From NCBI GenBank assembly GCA_932521035.1, contig OW051492.1, forward strand, positions 3,658,001 to 3,722,000: 64,000 bases of DNA. The letters are read 5' to 3'. This DNA is from Oscheius dolichura. Taxonomy: Eukaryota > Nematoda > Chromadorea > Rhabditida > Rhabditidae. Below the pieces are notes generated by a model. It was not told the origin of the DNA. It made no database searches and was given only the letters and a program-made list of their open reading frames with translations. Shown here one piece after another: positions 22,601 through 36,499 of the stretch (position 1 is the first letter of the stretch; every line of letters starts with the position of its first letter). The translations under genes and the position numbers were made by a program.

Positions 22601-25407
22601 TCCTCCGTCTTACACACGAATTCTTCGAAGGGTGTCTTCTTCGACGAGACTACGGTAGTATCCTCCGAGGACCAGGAGGGGAAGGAGACCCACGTGTCGT
22701 TGAGGACCTGGAGATGGGCCGAGTACAGGCTGTCCCGCCGTCTCTTACCGATTTACAAAGGAGAGTTCGTCCTGTACAATGGGGTGGATTGACATTCTCT
22801 GGGAGACTTCTATAGCTGACGCCGAGCTGCTTACACGAGGCGTAGTCTATGTTGTACTGCTGCTCTTCGCTCAGCTGGTCCATGGCCGCGGGGACGACGG
22901 CATCGTCCTGTGACAGATAGTTCTTGTTCATCTCGTTCAGGAGATCCTGATATCCGCCTGAAATGTGAATTGAGCGGGAGATTTGAAAGGGCCTACCGAT
23001 GATGGGATTGAGCAGCTGGAGCAGCTCGTGGGGCCCGACGATGCCCTCGTTGTAGAGGGTGATTGACCTCAGAAAAGTGTCGAACTCCGACGGGCTCACC
23101 AGGCGACGCACCTGAACTCCCTCTGGGTAGGAACTGGTCCCCTCGACTCACCTTTTCGAAGAACTGGAAGTCGTCGATGGTGGCTACCTGCATGAATTCT
23201 TTAGACTCCTTCTGTACCCTATTCAGAGGGAACCCGAGCCGTTGCTCCTCCGTCCCGTCGGCCATCTCCCTCTCCTCGTCCTCCTCCTCTTCCTCGTCTT
23301 CGTTCTCTTCCGACTCCTCACTATCCGAGACGGTTCCCTTGACCACCATCGCCCGGTACTTCTCCTCCAGTTCTTGGTCCGCCCCCACTGTCCCCGCCTC
23401 CTCCTCGTCCATCTCCTCGTCGTCGGCCTCCGTCCCCGAGTCGCTGTCCTCCTCGTCGCCTTCTTCTGTTTCCATCTGTTCATCTCCCATTTGCTCTTCG
23501 TCGTCTTCTGTCTAAATACCAAATCTCAAACTGTAAAACGGGGCGAACTGACCTGATCCCTCAGCAGGGCTGCCTCCTCCCGGATCCTGTGAATAGACGG
23601 CAGGAACATCCGGAACTCGTCCAAGATGTCTGTCTCCTCGGCGAAGAGGCTAGTCACCGCGTCCATTATACAGTTCTCATCGTAATTTATCTGAAGATTC
23701 TTTTGTATAAAAAATAAAAAAAGGGGAAGGTTACGGTAGTATAGTTTTGGGCCAAGATGTCCAGGAACAACGGGAAAATGTTGTCGTCTCGGAAACGGGC
23801 TCTGATTTTATTGACGAAGGTTAGACTTTGACTGACGGCGTGGACTTGGGAATATTGCTGGAAAAGATGTACAATATGGGGGAAATTATAGAAAGACATA
23901 CGGAAATGGGCATATCCACCGGGGCTATCGGCGAGAAGAACTCCTCGTCGATCTCATCGTCGGTCTCCTCGAGAGATTCCTCCTCCGAGGTGGTGGCCTC
24001 GTCCAGGATCTCCTCCTCCTCCTGCTCTTCGTCCTCCGCCTCATTCCCTGGCTCTTCTTCCACTTCCTCCTCCTCCTCTACTTCTTCCTCGTCCTCCTCT
24101 TCGTCTTTCTGCTCCTCCTCTTCCTCGCCCATGGCTTCGTCCTCCGCCTCCTCATCCCCTTCGTCCTCTGCCGCGTCAGCCTGGCTGGCCATTTCCATGT
24201 AGTTGTGATAGGTGACGGCTGCAATATGGATGACTTCTCCATTTTGTATCAACTAAAATTTTCTTCTTTCCACTAATGGAGATTCTGAGTACCTTTCGGT
24301 CTCCCGAGGGCTCTGAAATAATTATTCTGTCGTCGTCGATGACGACTTCAAATCCGGATGGGAGGAATTGATTAAATCCGGTGATGAGATGAGGCTTCCC
24401 GGCGAAAAGGTTACTGACCCGCATTATAACACCTGGAGTATCGATTCTGAAAGAAGTTTTTCGTCTTTTTGTGGTTCTTTGGATTGAAACTTCCCATCGG
24501 TAAAGTATAAGGTTTTTATATGGAAAAGGGAAGGAAAACTCACGCTTGGGACTTGAAGTCCTTCATAATATCTAAGAACTGTGTATATACATGAGGTTCA
24601 TTGGCGAATTGTGTTTTTACTTGATCCAAATATGTCAAAGCATCTTCCACCTGAAATACTCTTGAGAAAACCACGGATTTGTACAATTCTGCCCGGAAAT
24701 GAGAAGAAAGCGTACCTTGACTCTGGAGTTATGCGAAGGTGGCTGCGGGGGATCGTATTCATACCCGCCACCACTCCCGTTATACATATCAACGGGGGTC
24801 TCCTCTCTTGACTCTACAATAGAGATATAAATAAAAATAAGCCAAGGAGAATTATTGGAAGAGGAATCGAGAGGACGCTTGTGAGAAATACGAAATTGAA
24901 CCCTTTTCAAGCGTCTTGTGCTCTGGCTGCGGAGCAACTTTACTTGGGCGAGTGGACAATTGTCCAGCTGAAGCGGAACACAAGGGGACAGAAAACAGTG
25001 GATCTTTTTCGCTTACTTTCACTGAAAACTTGCTGTTTTAGTTCCCTTTGAATATAGTTTTTAGAATACAATCGATTATCCACCAATGAACGCAATATCC
25101 GCTTTCGGAAGCAGCAGAGGGTTATTTCGTTATAAAGAGCGCATACATCATAGCAATTCGTACTCCCCATTTCCATGTAAACCTTTACTATCGAAGAATC
25201 AAAATTCGGTGTAATACTGTGAGTGAAGTCAACATGTAAGGTCAATAAGTTGCCTTGAAGTCGACATAAGGCTACAAATGTATGTTCCTCCTTTATATTG
25301 TTGAATACGCTCTTTTTGTGTTTTTCTCGCGTTTTCAAAGACTCACCGTGATTGAAAGCGGCTTCGGACTCCTCATCGGAGTCCAAGAAGTGCAGAAGTT
25401 GTTCCAT
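19610..25407 (-). CDS. SIN3: SIN3 transcriptional corepressor
   Basis: Long minus-strand gene, the scaffold of the SIN3-HDAC complex. Exon 1 (25347-25407) encodes [20 protein letters not shown], exon 2 is 24902-24967 and exon 3 is 24716-24813. PAH1 is at about 24270-24650 ([39 protein letters not shown]). A very acidic Glu-rich region covers about 23940-24190. PAH2 ([36 protein letters not shown]) is at about 23590-23830. After a second acidic run (23240-23500) comes the HDAC-interaction domain: [20 protein letters not shown], then [20 protein letters not shown] and [16 protein letters not shown] (about 22330-22870), which is diagnostic. Further exons lead to [17 protein letters not shown] (ending 20493), spliced over an inserted element to a final exon 19610-19786 ([20 protein letters not shown] ... 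NDLFY, TAA). Intron 1 is 379 nt and open in frame. Confidence 0.93.
19808..20476. mobile_element. Non-autonomous inverted-repeat element (MITE-like) in the last SIN3 intron
   Basis: Terminal inverted repeats of about 113 bp are almost perfect. The left end TTTATTAGGTGGCGTCATAA (19808 on) is mirrored by the right end, whose plus-strand sequence finishes ATGACGCCACCTAATAAA (20459-20476). The right arm is 1 nt longer in a T-run. The ends fit a TA target-site duplication flanking TTAGGTGGC, though this is ambiguous because the repeat continues outward. Inside is a second inverted repeat of 35 nt with one mismatch: GAAGTATGGAAAAATACTTC (about 20083) against its complement near 20343-20362. Between these inner arms lies a tRNA-like segment with an A-box-like TGGCGCAGTGG (about 20142) and a B-box-like GGTTCGCATCC (about 20180). 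No transposase ORF is present. It sits wholly within the intron between 19787 and 20492. Confidence 0.85.
20138..20215 (+). repeat. tRNA-derived (SINE-like) segment inside the inverted-repeat element
   Basis: The A-box-like TGGCGCAGTGG and B-box-like GGTTCGCATCC are spaced roughly as in a tRNA and followed by a T-rich tract (GCTTTTGCTTTTTTTC, about 20209-20224) that could stop Pol III. The T stem pairs only partly and no acceptor stem is found, so this is not a functional tRNA. It is best read as a decayed tRNA or the head of a tRNA-derived SINE. Confidence 0.5.
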
Positions 25408-27359
25408 CTTCCTTCTGAGACGCTCTGAAAATAAAAGAAGCCCAGTTCGGGGAGAAAAGTCCTGGGATGGCAACTGGATATATAATTGTGCTAATTATTT
25501 TCTCTATATCAGAAGATCAATTCCCCGTGTAGAAATGGTGAAGACATGTGTCGCACCCGTCCATTTTTCTTCCGTACCAGATGTCTCTCTGTGGTGAAGA
25601 GAAGGATACAAAGAAAAGAATAAAGGCAATCCTTGAGGAGAACTGAATAAACGCAGAGACTATCATGTGATACCGATAATTGGGATGAGGTAGGCTATTA
25701 TAGAGCCAAAGAGGTCTTGACTGAGTTCAGGCTACATTCAGTATACACAAGAGAGGCAGGTGCCCCAAACCGGAGTGGCTTTTTGTGTAGAACAGCTTGT
25801 CATCCCCCCTCATGTCCAGTAGTTAGTAACCCTTTGTGATTCACGGTATGATTCGTCTAGAAATCCATTCCATTCTTATTTCTGTGGCTATCACCTTCCG
25901 TCAGTTCTCTTGTACTTTTCCTCTAGCCTGTATACTCGGCCATTTGAAGAAACGTTCTATACATGAACTTTCTTCTCCTATATCCTTCTTTCTTATATTG
26001 CAATATATTGGTCTCATATACGTTGTCTGTACTCCTTTTGCATCTTGTAGTGAGAGGCACAAAGCCTCAACATCATAAAATCCTATTGTTGGGTCAAATT
26101 TCAGTATCTTTTGACCCGTTAGCGTTGCTGCAACTGCGTAAACAAGCTCACTGTCCGCTGCAAGTATGCATTTCAGCTGAGCTTGCCGTTTTTCTTCGTA
26201 AAATTTCACAGTTTCAGAGGTATTATTTGTACAGTCTATTATTTTATCATTCTATGCCTTCTCACATTTGTTGTTGTTATCACTTTTGCCAATTTTGATC
26301 AGAAAAAGCTTTACTAGAACGTTGGTGAATACTGCATTTTATTGTATAAGGCAGTTTCATAGAGATATGCAAATTCTCATAAATTTTATGCGATAATAGC
26401 ATCACATTGCAAGCTCCATCGCATTTTTGCGTTGTGGCTATTCGAGGTCACTCGACGGACGATCAATGCCCCCCACCGCTGTCCCAATCCCCATTTCACG
26501 GCGCTTTTCCCTATTCATCGGGTCACAATACCATAGCTATCATTATCGTAAAGATTATAATCGGGCATTGTATCGCTGGCATGAAAAATTATAGGGTTTT
26601 TACTAAAAAAAAGAAAAATGCTGATATCCATATATAGCTATTCCCTTTTATCAGCAGATTCCATCTTTTGAATTAGTTGTAGACGATATTTTATGTGCAT
26701 TTGCTTCATTTTCGACGAACCGATAAGCAACGCCTGCTACATGACTCATTCATGACCGCTTTGCACTCGAAACGGTTCTTTTCCCGTTTCACTCTAATGT
26801 CTCAAACTGACCTTGTGGATACTCTGGGCTAATTGTATGCTCATTACAGCCCTTTCAATACTGATTGGCCCAAATTGGTGCATGCCATAGAAAATCAATA
26901 GCAATCGCTTCAAACTAGGGAACTTTTTAACCACCCTTTCTTCTATACATTTCGCATTCTAACACTGGATTTGCCCTATCATCGAATATCTTCCAGCCTT
27001 TAGTCCCATTATAATAGGCACCATTTCATCAATTTCTGCTATAACATTGCCTTATCAAAATATTTCTACGACCCGCACTCTCACTCGTGGCCTCATTTTT
27101 GTGTAATATCACTGTCGTGCATAGTTCAAGAGTTCTCATTTTCCACTCTTCCTATTTTTATATAACAATTTCTGTAATGATTTCATATTTACAGATCTAG
27201 CAGTACGCTCTAGATGTTGTACTAACGGGAAAGAGCTAACACTAAAAAGTAAGTGCTATTTTTTGAATAAACTAATTGTTTTATTTCTTCAACATCCTTT
27301 TACAATATGTTTGCTTAGAAAATAGATACTACTTCTTCATTTAAAAAAATTAAATTTAG
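25408..27359. other. SIN3-SRC divergent intergenic region
   Basis: AT-rich from about 25600 on. The SIN3 ATG is preceded on the minus strand by TTTTATTTTCAG. A minus-strand open stretch at 25901-26209 starts KFYEEKRQAQLKCILAADSE and continues VYAVAATLTGQKILKF; it is hydrophobic/acidic and protein-like but unrecognised, with no clear start or flanking exons. Bases 26300-27300 show nothing beyond A/T-rich sequence. The region must contain the promoters of both flanking genes. Confidence 0.4.
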
Positions 27360-29603
<2,244 letters not shown>

Positions 29604-29935
29604 CAATTTTTTTTTCAATTTTAGACACATCCACCACTCGTGCAATTATCAATTTTAATTCACTTCCCTTGTATTATACCCTCATAACAGTTTGTCAGGA
29701 AAACTTGTAAATTTGTTGATTTGCACAAATCAACAAGCTTGCACCCAAATCAGTTGATTTTGTATCCCCCATTACAATGTGAATCTCTTGTATGCCTTGT
29801 CACATTATAATAATCATAATAAAATCAATAAATGTATGTGTTTTTCTTACCTAGGAGTTCCACCTATGCCGCCCAGGAGACATCGATGGAGAACAGGGCT
29901 AGAGCTATTGGTCGGTGACTAACAGTCAGGTCAAC

Positions 29936-30511
29936 ATGACGCTGGACGAGCTTCGCCATAGTCCCATTCTTGTTCGCTTTCCGTGGCTTTTATCTGCTGA
30001 AGAAAAGGATAAGCTTTTCTGGCCGTCTCCTGTCCATTTACTCGCCAGAATTTCCCGAAGAAGGTCGAAACTACTAATTTTTGATGTCGACCCGCCGCTC
30101 TTCCCGCAGTCGAAGCCGTTCGTCCAGCCGGGCCCCTTCCACTTCGCGCGAAAGTAAGCCGTCCTCCTCGTCACATAGCCGGCCGAGAAGAAGGGTCAAG
30201 AGGAGCGACGCGTCGGCTCTGAGGAAGTACGTGCTGAACAAGAATCACAAGATCAAGATACTGCTGAAGGTGGAGCTGGTGAAGAGGGAGCACATCGCGA
30301 AAGGTCTCCCCTATGACCAATCCACCTTGTTGGCCTGGATAGCGGAGTGGCTCTTGGATGGCCACCAGAAGAAGGAAGCCAGCGACGAAGCGACGCCACC
30401 CGAGGCCAAGTCTTCCATCTCCGCGCCCAAAACGGAGGAGCCTCGCGTCTGCCCCGTCCTCTCCACTTCTGAGGTATTCGTGGATGCTGTCCTCTTCTTC
30501 AGTACCTATAA
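29936..30511 (+). CDS. Unrecognised basic protein with SR-type segment
   Basis: I do not recognise this gene. Exon 1 (29936-30063) reads MTLDELRHSPILVRFPWLLS then EEKDKLFWPSPVHLLARIS. A 46-nt intron (30064-30109, GTCGAA...CCGCAG) joins it in frame to RSRSSSRAPSTSRESKPSSS, then RPRRRVKRSDASALRKYVLN, the well-formed helix KIKILLKVELVKREHIAKGL and LLAWIAEWLLDGHQKKEASD. A last 29-nt intron (30474-30502) would give the end STSEYL; without it the frame continues to 30524. A shorter alternative starts at the ATG at 30084, inside the intron. The gene lies about 330 bp after SRC on the same strand. The basic RS/RRR stretch suggests a nuclear or RNA-binding protein, which is inference only. Confidence 0.5.
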
Positions 30512-30524
30512 AGTTTCCAACTGA

Positions 30525-32224
30525 ATTGAGCTTTTTCCTGTTTTTCTATCAATTTTTATCGATGGCCATTTGATCTCCGGCGTGGCTGCCTCATAATGCT
30601 CTCTTGTGCTTTCTTATTATTTTGTCCTGTCTTCGCTCTCTTCTATATCCTCCGTAGCTGCTCCTTCATGTTCCAAGATTTTAAAAAAAAATGGGCACTG
30701 TCCCTTGGAGGGCCTTTTGGATTACCTTCAGCCTCTGGGAGCGCCGTTCCTTCTCCAACCCGGGCAGGCCGTTCCCCCTTCTCTTTACTCTTGGTCATCC
30801 GTAAAAAGAGACCGGATTACACCAATTAGCTCAAAGAGCTCCTTCTCAATAGCCTAATCTCCCCACATCAGATGGCCGACGGCGTCTGCCTGTCCCCCGA
30901 AGGGACTGTAGATGGCGTCGATTGGCGGTGAGCCGTCTTGCCATGGGCCGGCCCGCTCCTTTGACCTTGGCCTTTCCGTTTGTTGATTGGTTGTGTCCAG
31001 TTTGGTTGTCTTCTAACCTTTCTAATCCCCCGTTCCGCTTCTACTCGTCCTGCTCGCTACTAACAAGGTTGGCCGTTCTCTCGCTTCTTCGCTTCTCCCC
31101 TGGATAAAAACTAAATTGCCATTGATTTTGGACCACGGGCATCTGTTTCACGTGCCAAAAAATGAAGGGCCCCCGTCTCTTTACAGCGTGGTCCCCGGCC
31201 CGTGTTCAATATCTTCCTGATCTGCCCCTTATCCATTGTCTCGTCTTCCCTTTGACTCCCCGGCCGGTCAAAACACGGGCCCCCACCCTGAAAGTGACAA
31301 CGCTCGAATCGATTTCCTCCCCATGCCATCCGCGTACGCATTTTGGATATTTGCTCAAGTCGTTCCTTTTGCCATTTCACACCCCCTCTTCCTTATTGTT
31401 TCTCCCGTAATTTATGAGGTAGCCATCGTCCTCCTCCTCCCCAAAACTGTTTACCGAAGGACACGACCGCCATGTAGCGGCCTGTTTGACTACACCATTG
31501 GTCTGCCCTCCTCTGTTGTTTTCTCCTCCTTCTCTTCCATTTGGCTCCTCTTCCTCCCTCCTCCTCCTCCTCCTACTTTTCGATACCTACTAATCCACAG
31601 TGTGCCCATAACCCGTTGGGTTGTTGATGTTTTGGCCATGATGCAACCGATCCCCCACCCCCAATAGAGAAAAGGGGGCGAGGAAGTGGCGTCTCCCTGC
31701 CATTCCGAGTACATACCCAGTACTCGGGTTGTTTTAAACCGGCTCCTTTTATTTATGCCCCCTGACCCATGCGCTATTCACGTGTGCCCTGCCTCGTACT
31801 TCTTCTCCTTACCTCCCGCGGGTAATATTCCCCAATTCCTGGATAAATGCTAATGTTCTCTCGGTCACTCGACAAATTGTGGTATTTTCTACTCTAGGGA
31901 GGATAAGAAATACCCTTTTTCACTAGGGGAATAGTTCAAAATGAGAGTTCCTCCCTGTTGACATAGCGGCATTGGCGCCCCCTTGAAGAACATTGTTGGA
32001 CTTTGATTGTTCTTACGACTTTCCCCGACTCCAGATTCGGGGCAGAGGAAGTGACGGTCCCGGGGACAACTGTCTCCCACGCGACTCGATCAATCTCCAC
32101 CCGATTAGTGGTCACTTATCACCAAGTTCTGTGTACTCACTATTGTACTCTATCGTCTCCCGTCTGCCTCCCGTCCTCCCTCCCTCTGCCATCCATATCC
32201 ACATCGCTTTCAGAATAACCACGG
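30525..32224. other. Region upstream of GPD2, no gene seen
   Basis: About 1.7 kb of pyrimidine-rich plus-strand sequence, including dense CTC/TCC runs at about 31390-31580. Several short frames are open but none resembles a family. A 10-bp inverted repeat (GGCCCGTGTT about 31197, AACACGGGCC about 31273) is separated by about 65 nt. CGCTTTCAG ends about 12 nt before the GPD2 ATG and is a candidate acceptor for trans-splicing. Confidence 0.4.
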
Positions 32225-34663
32225 ATGTCCTGGCGTCTGGCGAAAGCCACAGGAGCATTCCTCGGCGCCGGCGCGGTGGCCCTCTACGCGGTGGATGTCA
32301 CCAACGAGGATCGCTTCCGACGACAAGTTGTAAGTCGCCTCTGCCTTTTTATTTATCTCCTCCACCCGTCATAGAAGAACTATTTTCGCGTGGCTCATGC
32401 CGATCGGCTGGCCGAGTTGAACAAGCGGCCCAGCAGTGCCCTGCCCACGAGGAAGGAACTCGTCGACGCCACCAAGTCCGCGGAGGAATTCGACATCCTC
32501 GTCATTGGAGGAGGAGCCACCGGGGCAGGAGTCGCCCTCGACTCTCAGACACGAGGTTGTCCTCCTTCTTTTTGATTTGTATCTTTTTTATAGGGTTGAA
32601 GACATGTCTGGTGGAGTTGGACGACTTCTCTGCGGGCACGAGTTCCCGAAGTACGAAGCTGATCCACGGCGGGGTGCGCTATCTGCAGGCGGCCATCATG
32701 AGGGCCGACATAGAGCAGTACCGGATGGTGAAGGAGGCCCTCTTCGAGCGGGCCAACCTCCTGGAGATTGCCCCCCACCTCAGTGCCCCGCTGCCCATCA
32801 TGTTGCCCATCTACAAGCTCTGGCAGGTGCCCTACTACTGGGTCGGCATCAAGGCTTACGACTTTGTCAGCGGCAAGCGCGTCCTCAAGAGCTCCTTCTA
32901 CATAAACAAGGAGAAGGCCCTCGAGAGGTAGGTCATCATTTGATCGCGTAAAACAATCCTGTGCAGATTCCCCATGTTGAAGAATGAGGCCCTAAAGGGG
33001 GCCCTGATCTACTACGACGGTCAGCACAACGACGCCCGCATGAACCTGGCCATCATCTTGACGGCCATTCGCCAGGGAGCCAAGTGTGTCAACCACGTGG
33101 CCGTGGAGACGCTGCTTAAGGACGAGCAGGGCAAAGTCAAAGGAGCCAAGGTTAAGGACATGGTGGGCCTCGTACCTTTACCCGTAAACCGACCGCTTTC
33201 AGATAACCGGAGCCCAGTGGGAGATTCGGGCCAAGGTCGTGGTCAACGCGACGGGCCCCTTCACTGATAATATCCGCCTGATGGCCGACCCCGATACGAA
33301 GCCCATCTGTGCTCCGAGTGTCGGCGTGCACATCGTCCTCCCCGGTTACTACAGTCCCTCGAATACGGGGCTCCTCGACCCAGACACCTCCGATGGCCGG
33401 GTGATCTTCTTCCTGCCCTGGGAGAGGATGACCATTGCCGGGACGACGGACGCCCCATCGGACCTGACCCACTCACCGCAGCCGAAGGACCAGGACATTG
33501 AGTTCATCCTCCAGGAGATCCGTGGCTACCTGTCGAAAGACGTCTCCGTGAGGAGGGGAGACGTGATGAGTGCCTGGGCCGGACTGAGGCCCCTCGTCAG
33601 GGATCCCAACAAGAAGGACACCAAGAGTCTGGCCAGGAACCACATCATCGAGGTGGCCAACTCGGGCATGATCACGATCGCCGGAGGCAAGTGGACCACC
33701 TACCGGCACATGGCCGAGGAGACGGTGGACGCTTGTATCGCGGCCCATGGACTGAAGCCGACCAACGGCTGTATGACGCCGGGACTGATGCTGGAAGGAG
33801 GACACGAGTGGAATCCCCTGCTCCATATCCACTTGGTACAGGATTACGGTATGGAGGCGGACGTGGCCCAGCACCTGACCAACACTTACGGAGACAGGGC
33901 TTTCGTCGTGGCCAGAATGTGCAAGATGACCGGCAAGAGGTGGCCCATCATTGGCCAGCGCCTCCATCAGGAATTCCCCTACTTGGACGCCGAGGTATCG
34001 TTTCCTATGTTGACTATATTATCTCCATTTAGGTTAGGTACGCAGTTCGTGAATACGCCTGTACGGCCATTGATGTGATTGCCCGCCGGATGCGGCTGGC
34101 CTTCTTGAACACCTACGCGGCACACGAAGTCCTCCCCGACGTGGTCAGGATCATGGCCGAGGAATTGAAATGGAGCTCGGCAGAACAACGATGTCAACTG
34201 GAGGCTGCTCGACGATATATTGACTTGGAGATGGGTCAATTGGCCAAGAGCAACTCTGCCAGTAATGTGGCGTTGAACCTGACGAAAGAGGAAATGCAAA
34301 CAGCTAAGGAGCGATTCAACCAGCTGGATAAGGATAGAAAAGGACACATTACAGTCAACGACATTAGGAGACACTTTAGGGTGGGAGAGGACTTCGAGCT
34401 TTATCTGAAATGTTGTTCAGGATCATAACCAGAAGATTGACGAGCGTTTGCTGCACGAGTTATTGAATGAGGTTGACCTGAACAAGAATGGAGAAATTGA
34501 AATTGCTGAATTCTTCCAAGTAATTTGACTTATTTTGTTATTTGATGCTTTTCAGCTTTATTCTGGATTGAAAACTGGCCATGTTACGGCTAATCGACTC
34601 ATTGGCTACTTGGATGAAATTCACGGAACGCCAAATGTCAACCGGGCCGGTGGAGGTCTCTAA
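32225..34663 (+). CDS. GPD2: Mitochondrial FAD-dependent glycerol-3-phosphate dehydrogenase
   Basis: Oxidises glycerol-3-phosphate to dihydroxyacetone phosphate on the inner mitochondrial membrane and passes electrons to ubiquinone. The N-terminus MSWRLAKATGAFLGAGAVAL fits a mitochondrial presequence plus membrane segment. The FAD fold is FDILVIGGGATGAGVALDSQ, followed by STKLIHGGVRYLQ. The family core is clear (IYYDGQHNDARMNLAIILTA; VVVNATGPFTDNIRLMAD; VIFFLPWERMTIAGTTD; RGDVMSAWAGLRPLV; ITIAGGKWTTYRHMAEETVD). The C-terminus has two EF-hands, DKDRKGHITVNDI and DLNKNGEIEIAEF, the calcium-sensing part typical of animal GPD2. The end is NVNRAGGGL with TAA at 34661-34663. Exons are GC-rich; introns are about 38-50 nt. 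Confidence 0.96.
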
Positions 34664-35144
34664 TTTGTTTATTTTCCTTCGCATTTTGTTAGCTCCGATG
34701 TTAGCTGTATGTATTAGCCACTTTTGAAATATCCCGGTAACCATCCCCGTATCGGGGTGCATTTTTTCTACACAATTGTATTTAACTACTCATTACGATG
34801 TTCGATCTGATTATTATCCACAATTTTTTACCACTTTGTTCAGCATTGTATAATTTGAACTTTCCAGGAGAATGGACATGTAAAAGAGCGAGAGAAGCGA
34901 ATTCTCTTCGTAAATAAATATTCCGATACTATGTGTTGCTAAAATATGTTTAAAAAAACAACGGATAAAAGTGTACTCTTTTTATCTATTAATAAATTAG
35001 CGTTAAAAAACAACCGTTTTGAACAATTGAACTACAGCGGGAGATACATTGCACAAACCATGGAAAATCTTGATATGTTACAGACACATTTGGGAGATAT
35101 AAAAGTTATGCTGAAGAGAAAGAAAAGGAAAAAAAAATACCCGG
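34664..35144. other. GPD2-LysM gene 3' intergenic region
   Basis: AT-rich region between two convergent genes. The plus-strand frame 34946-35212 is open but low-complexity Lys-rich (KVMLKRKKRKKKYPV) and overlaps the 3' coding end of the LysM gene; I treat it as chance. No RNA gene is seen. Confidence 0.4.
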
Positions 35145-35973
35145 TTACTGGGAATGGTGTTGAATCACCTCCTGTTGTTCTTCTTCATAATAGGTCAAAA
35201 CCAGCGGTATAATCATGAACATTAAAACAACTCCTCCAATAAGAGCCCACACAGAACAATTGCTTGTAGGCGGACGGGCATCGACAAAGTGGAATGATCC
35301 AGGAATACTGTTTTCAGGAACTGTCAATCGTGCTTGAGCTGAAACTTCACATTCAACTTTTAAGCAACAAGAACTAAAACCTTACCTATTGTTTGATCAG
35401 TTTTATGAAAGATTTCTTCGACGCTAGGATCTCTCGATCTAGAGTTATTATCAACTAGCCTTGCTCTCTCGTCAATATCTGCAATTAAAGTTTGAAAGTT
35501 GTGAGTACGCTGCATTATAAAAAGATGCAAAACATACCAATAATGTGTTCGTCGTCGTCAGAAGAGGAGCTGACTCCTAACGCAGCACGCATTCTAGTAA
35601 TGGGAATTTTTATAGTTGTAAGTGCTGAGAAATCAACATCACTGACCAAGTTATTCGCTCGCTTGATATCTGCAACCTGAAATGAAATGTGTAAAACTAA
35701 CGATTTGTCTTCAAGGAACCATTCAAAAAAAACTTACATTCACTTGATATTGTATTGACAATTTATTTAACGTATCGCCTGGCTTAAGCTTCCGGTCAAT
35801 AAAAACAGTATCCCTATAAAGTAACTACTGTATAAAGTAAAAATAAAATTGAAAGTACAATAAAACACCAAAGTAACTCACTTGTAACTGGGTGATTCTC
35901 TTCTTGGGCCACCCCCGTCTGAAGATGTTCGAGTTGCTCGTGATCGCATTGCAAATACTTGTGATTCTGACAT
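35145..35973 (-). CDS. LYSMD3: LysM-domain single-pass membrane protein (LYSMD3/4-like)
   Basis: Minus strand. It starts MSESQVFAMRSRATRTSSDG immediately after the acceptor TTTACTTTACAG. The LysM motif is DRKLKPGDTLNKLSIQYQVN then VADIKRANNLVSDVDF, in the form typical of animal LYSMD proteins. An acidic Ser-rich linker (ALGVSSSSDDEHII; VDNNSRSRDPSVEEIF) and IPGSFHFVDARPPTSN lead to one C-terminal transmembrane helix (WALIGGVVLMFMIIPLVL) and the tail TYYEEEQQEVIQHHSQ. LysM binds glycans in other settings; the animal LYSMD3/4 proteins are type II Golgi or surface proteins with a role still poorly defined. Whether this is closer to LYSMD3 or LYSMD4 cannot be decided by eye. Confidence 0.86.
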
Positions 35974-36499
35974 CTGTAAAGTAAAGTTCATTGCTAGTGA
36001 TATCAAAAAGTTGGTCCGAGTTGTATAACGATAAGGCATAATGGAGGAGCATGAGTAATAAGAGCAATGATACAACCAACAAAAGTGAAAATTCCATTGT
36101 GATAACACGTTCTCATTTGACGTGGGGGCGATTTGGCCCAACACCTGCAATTTTTACGCTTTGGCGCGCTATTTACCGGGAGGCGCGTAGGAGGAAAATC
36201 CAATGGATTACACAAAAGTTAGTTAGGTTCCTTGTGTCAGATTTGTGATTTCTTTGTTTTCTTGTACTCCATAAATTTCCCCATTGAGCCTGTTGCCTGT
36301 AAGCAGCTGCTAGAGTGTAACCTTTATCGGTTGATCTTTGCGTCGATTCACCCGCTCATTTTACTCTACAAAAAAAGTTGATGTAATGGGAGCAACTTTT
36401 GTAAATATTTTTCCAATTATTATGTGACTATACTTGTATGCTTTTCTTGTAGTTTCTATCTTTTTTGCAACTAATATTAGAACTTCAGGGAATATCGCG
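35974..36499. other. LysM-IDH3A divergent promoter region
   Basis: About 525 bp between two divergent genes. A minus-strand open frame at 35825-36097 with a hydrophobic start (MEFSLLLVVSLLLLLML) overlaps the LysM gene start region and has no support. Near 36165-36195 the plus strand reads GCGCGCTATTTACCGGGAGG, GC-rich against an AT-rich background. The IDH3A ATG follows AACTTCAG by 11 nt. Confidence 0.4.

Noticed and set aside
22001-22792. Long plus-strand frames antisense to SIN3 (up to about 260 codons)
   Set aside because: They are shadows of GC-rich SIN3 exons. The minus strand carries the recognisable HDAC-interaction domain.
23063-24202. Serine-rich plus-strand frames (long SSSS runs)
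   Set aside because: They are the complement of the acidic GAG/GAC-rich SIN3 exons and not a real Ser-rich protein.
34946-35212. Plus-strand 88-codon frame beginning MFKKTTDKSVLFLSI
   Set aside because: It overlaps the conserved 3' coding end of the LysM gene on the other strand and is Lys/Asn-rich low complexity, with no family resemblance.
35825-36215. Minus-strand hydrophobic frames near the LysM gene start
   Set aside because: They overlap the LysM first exon or its promoter in other frames and have no continuation.
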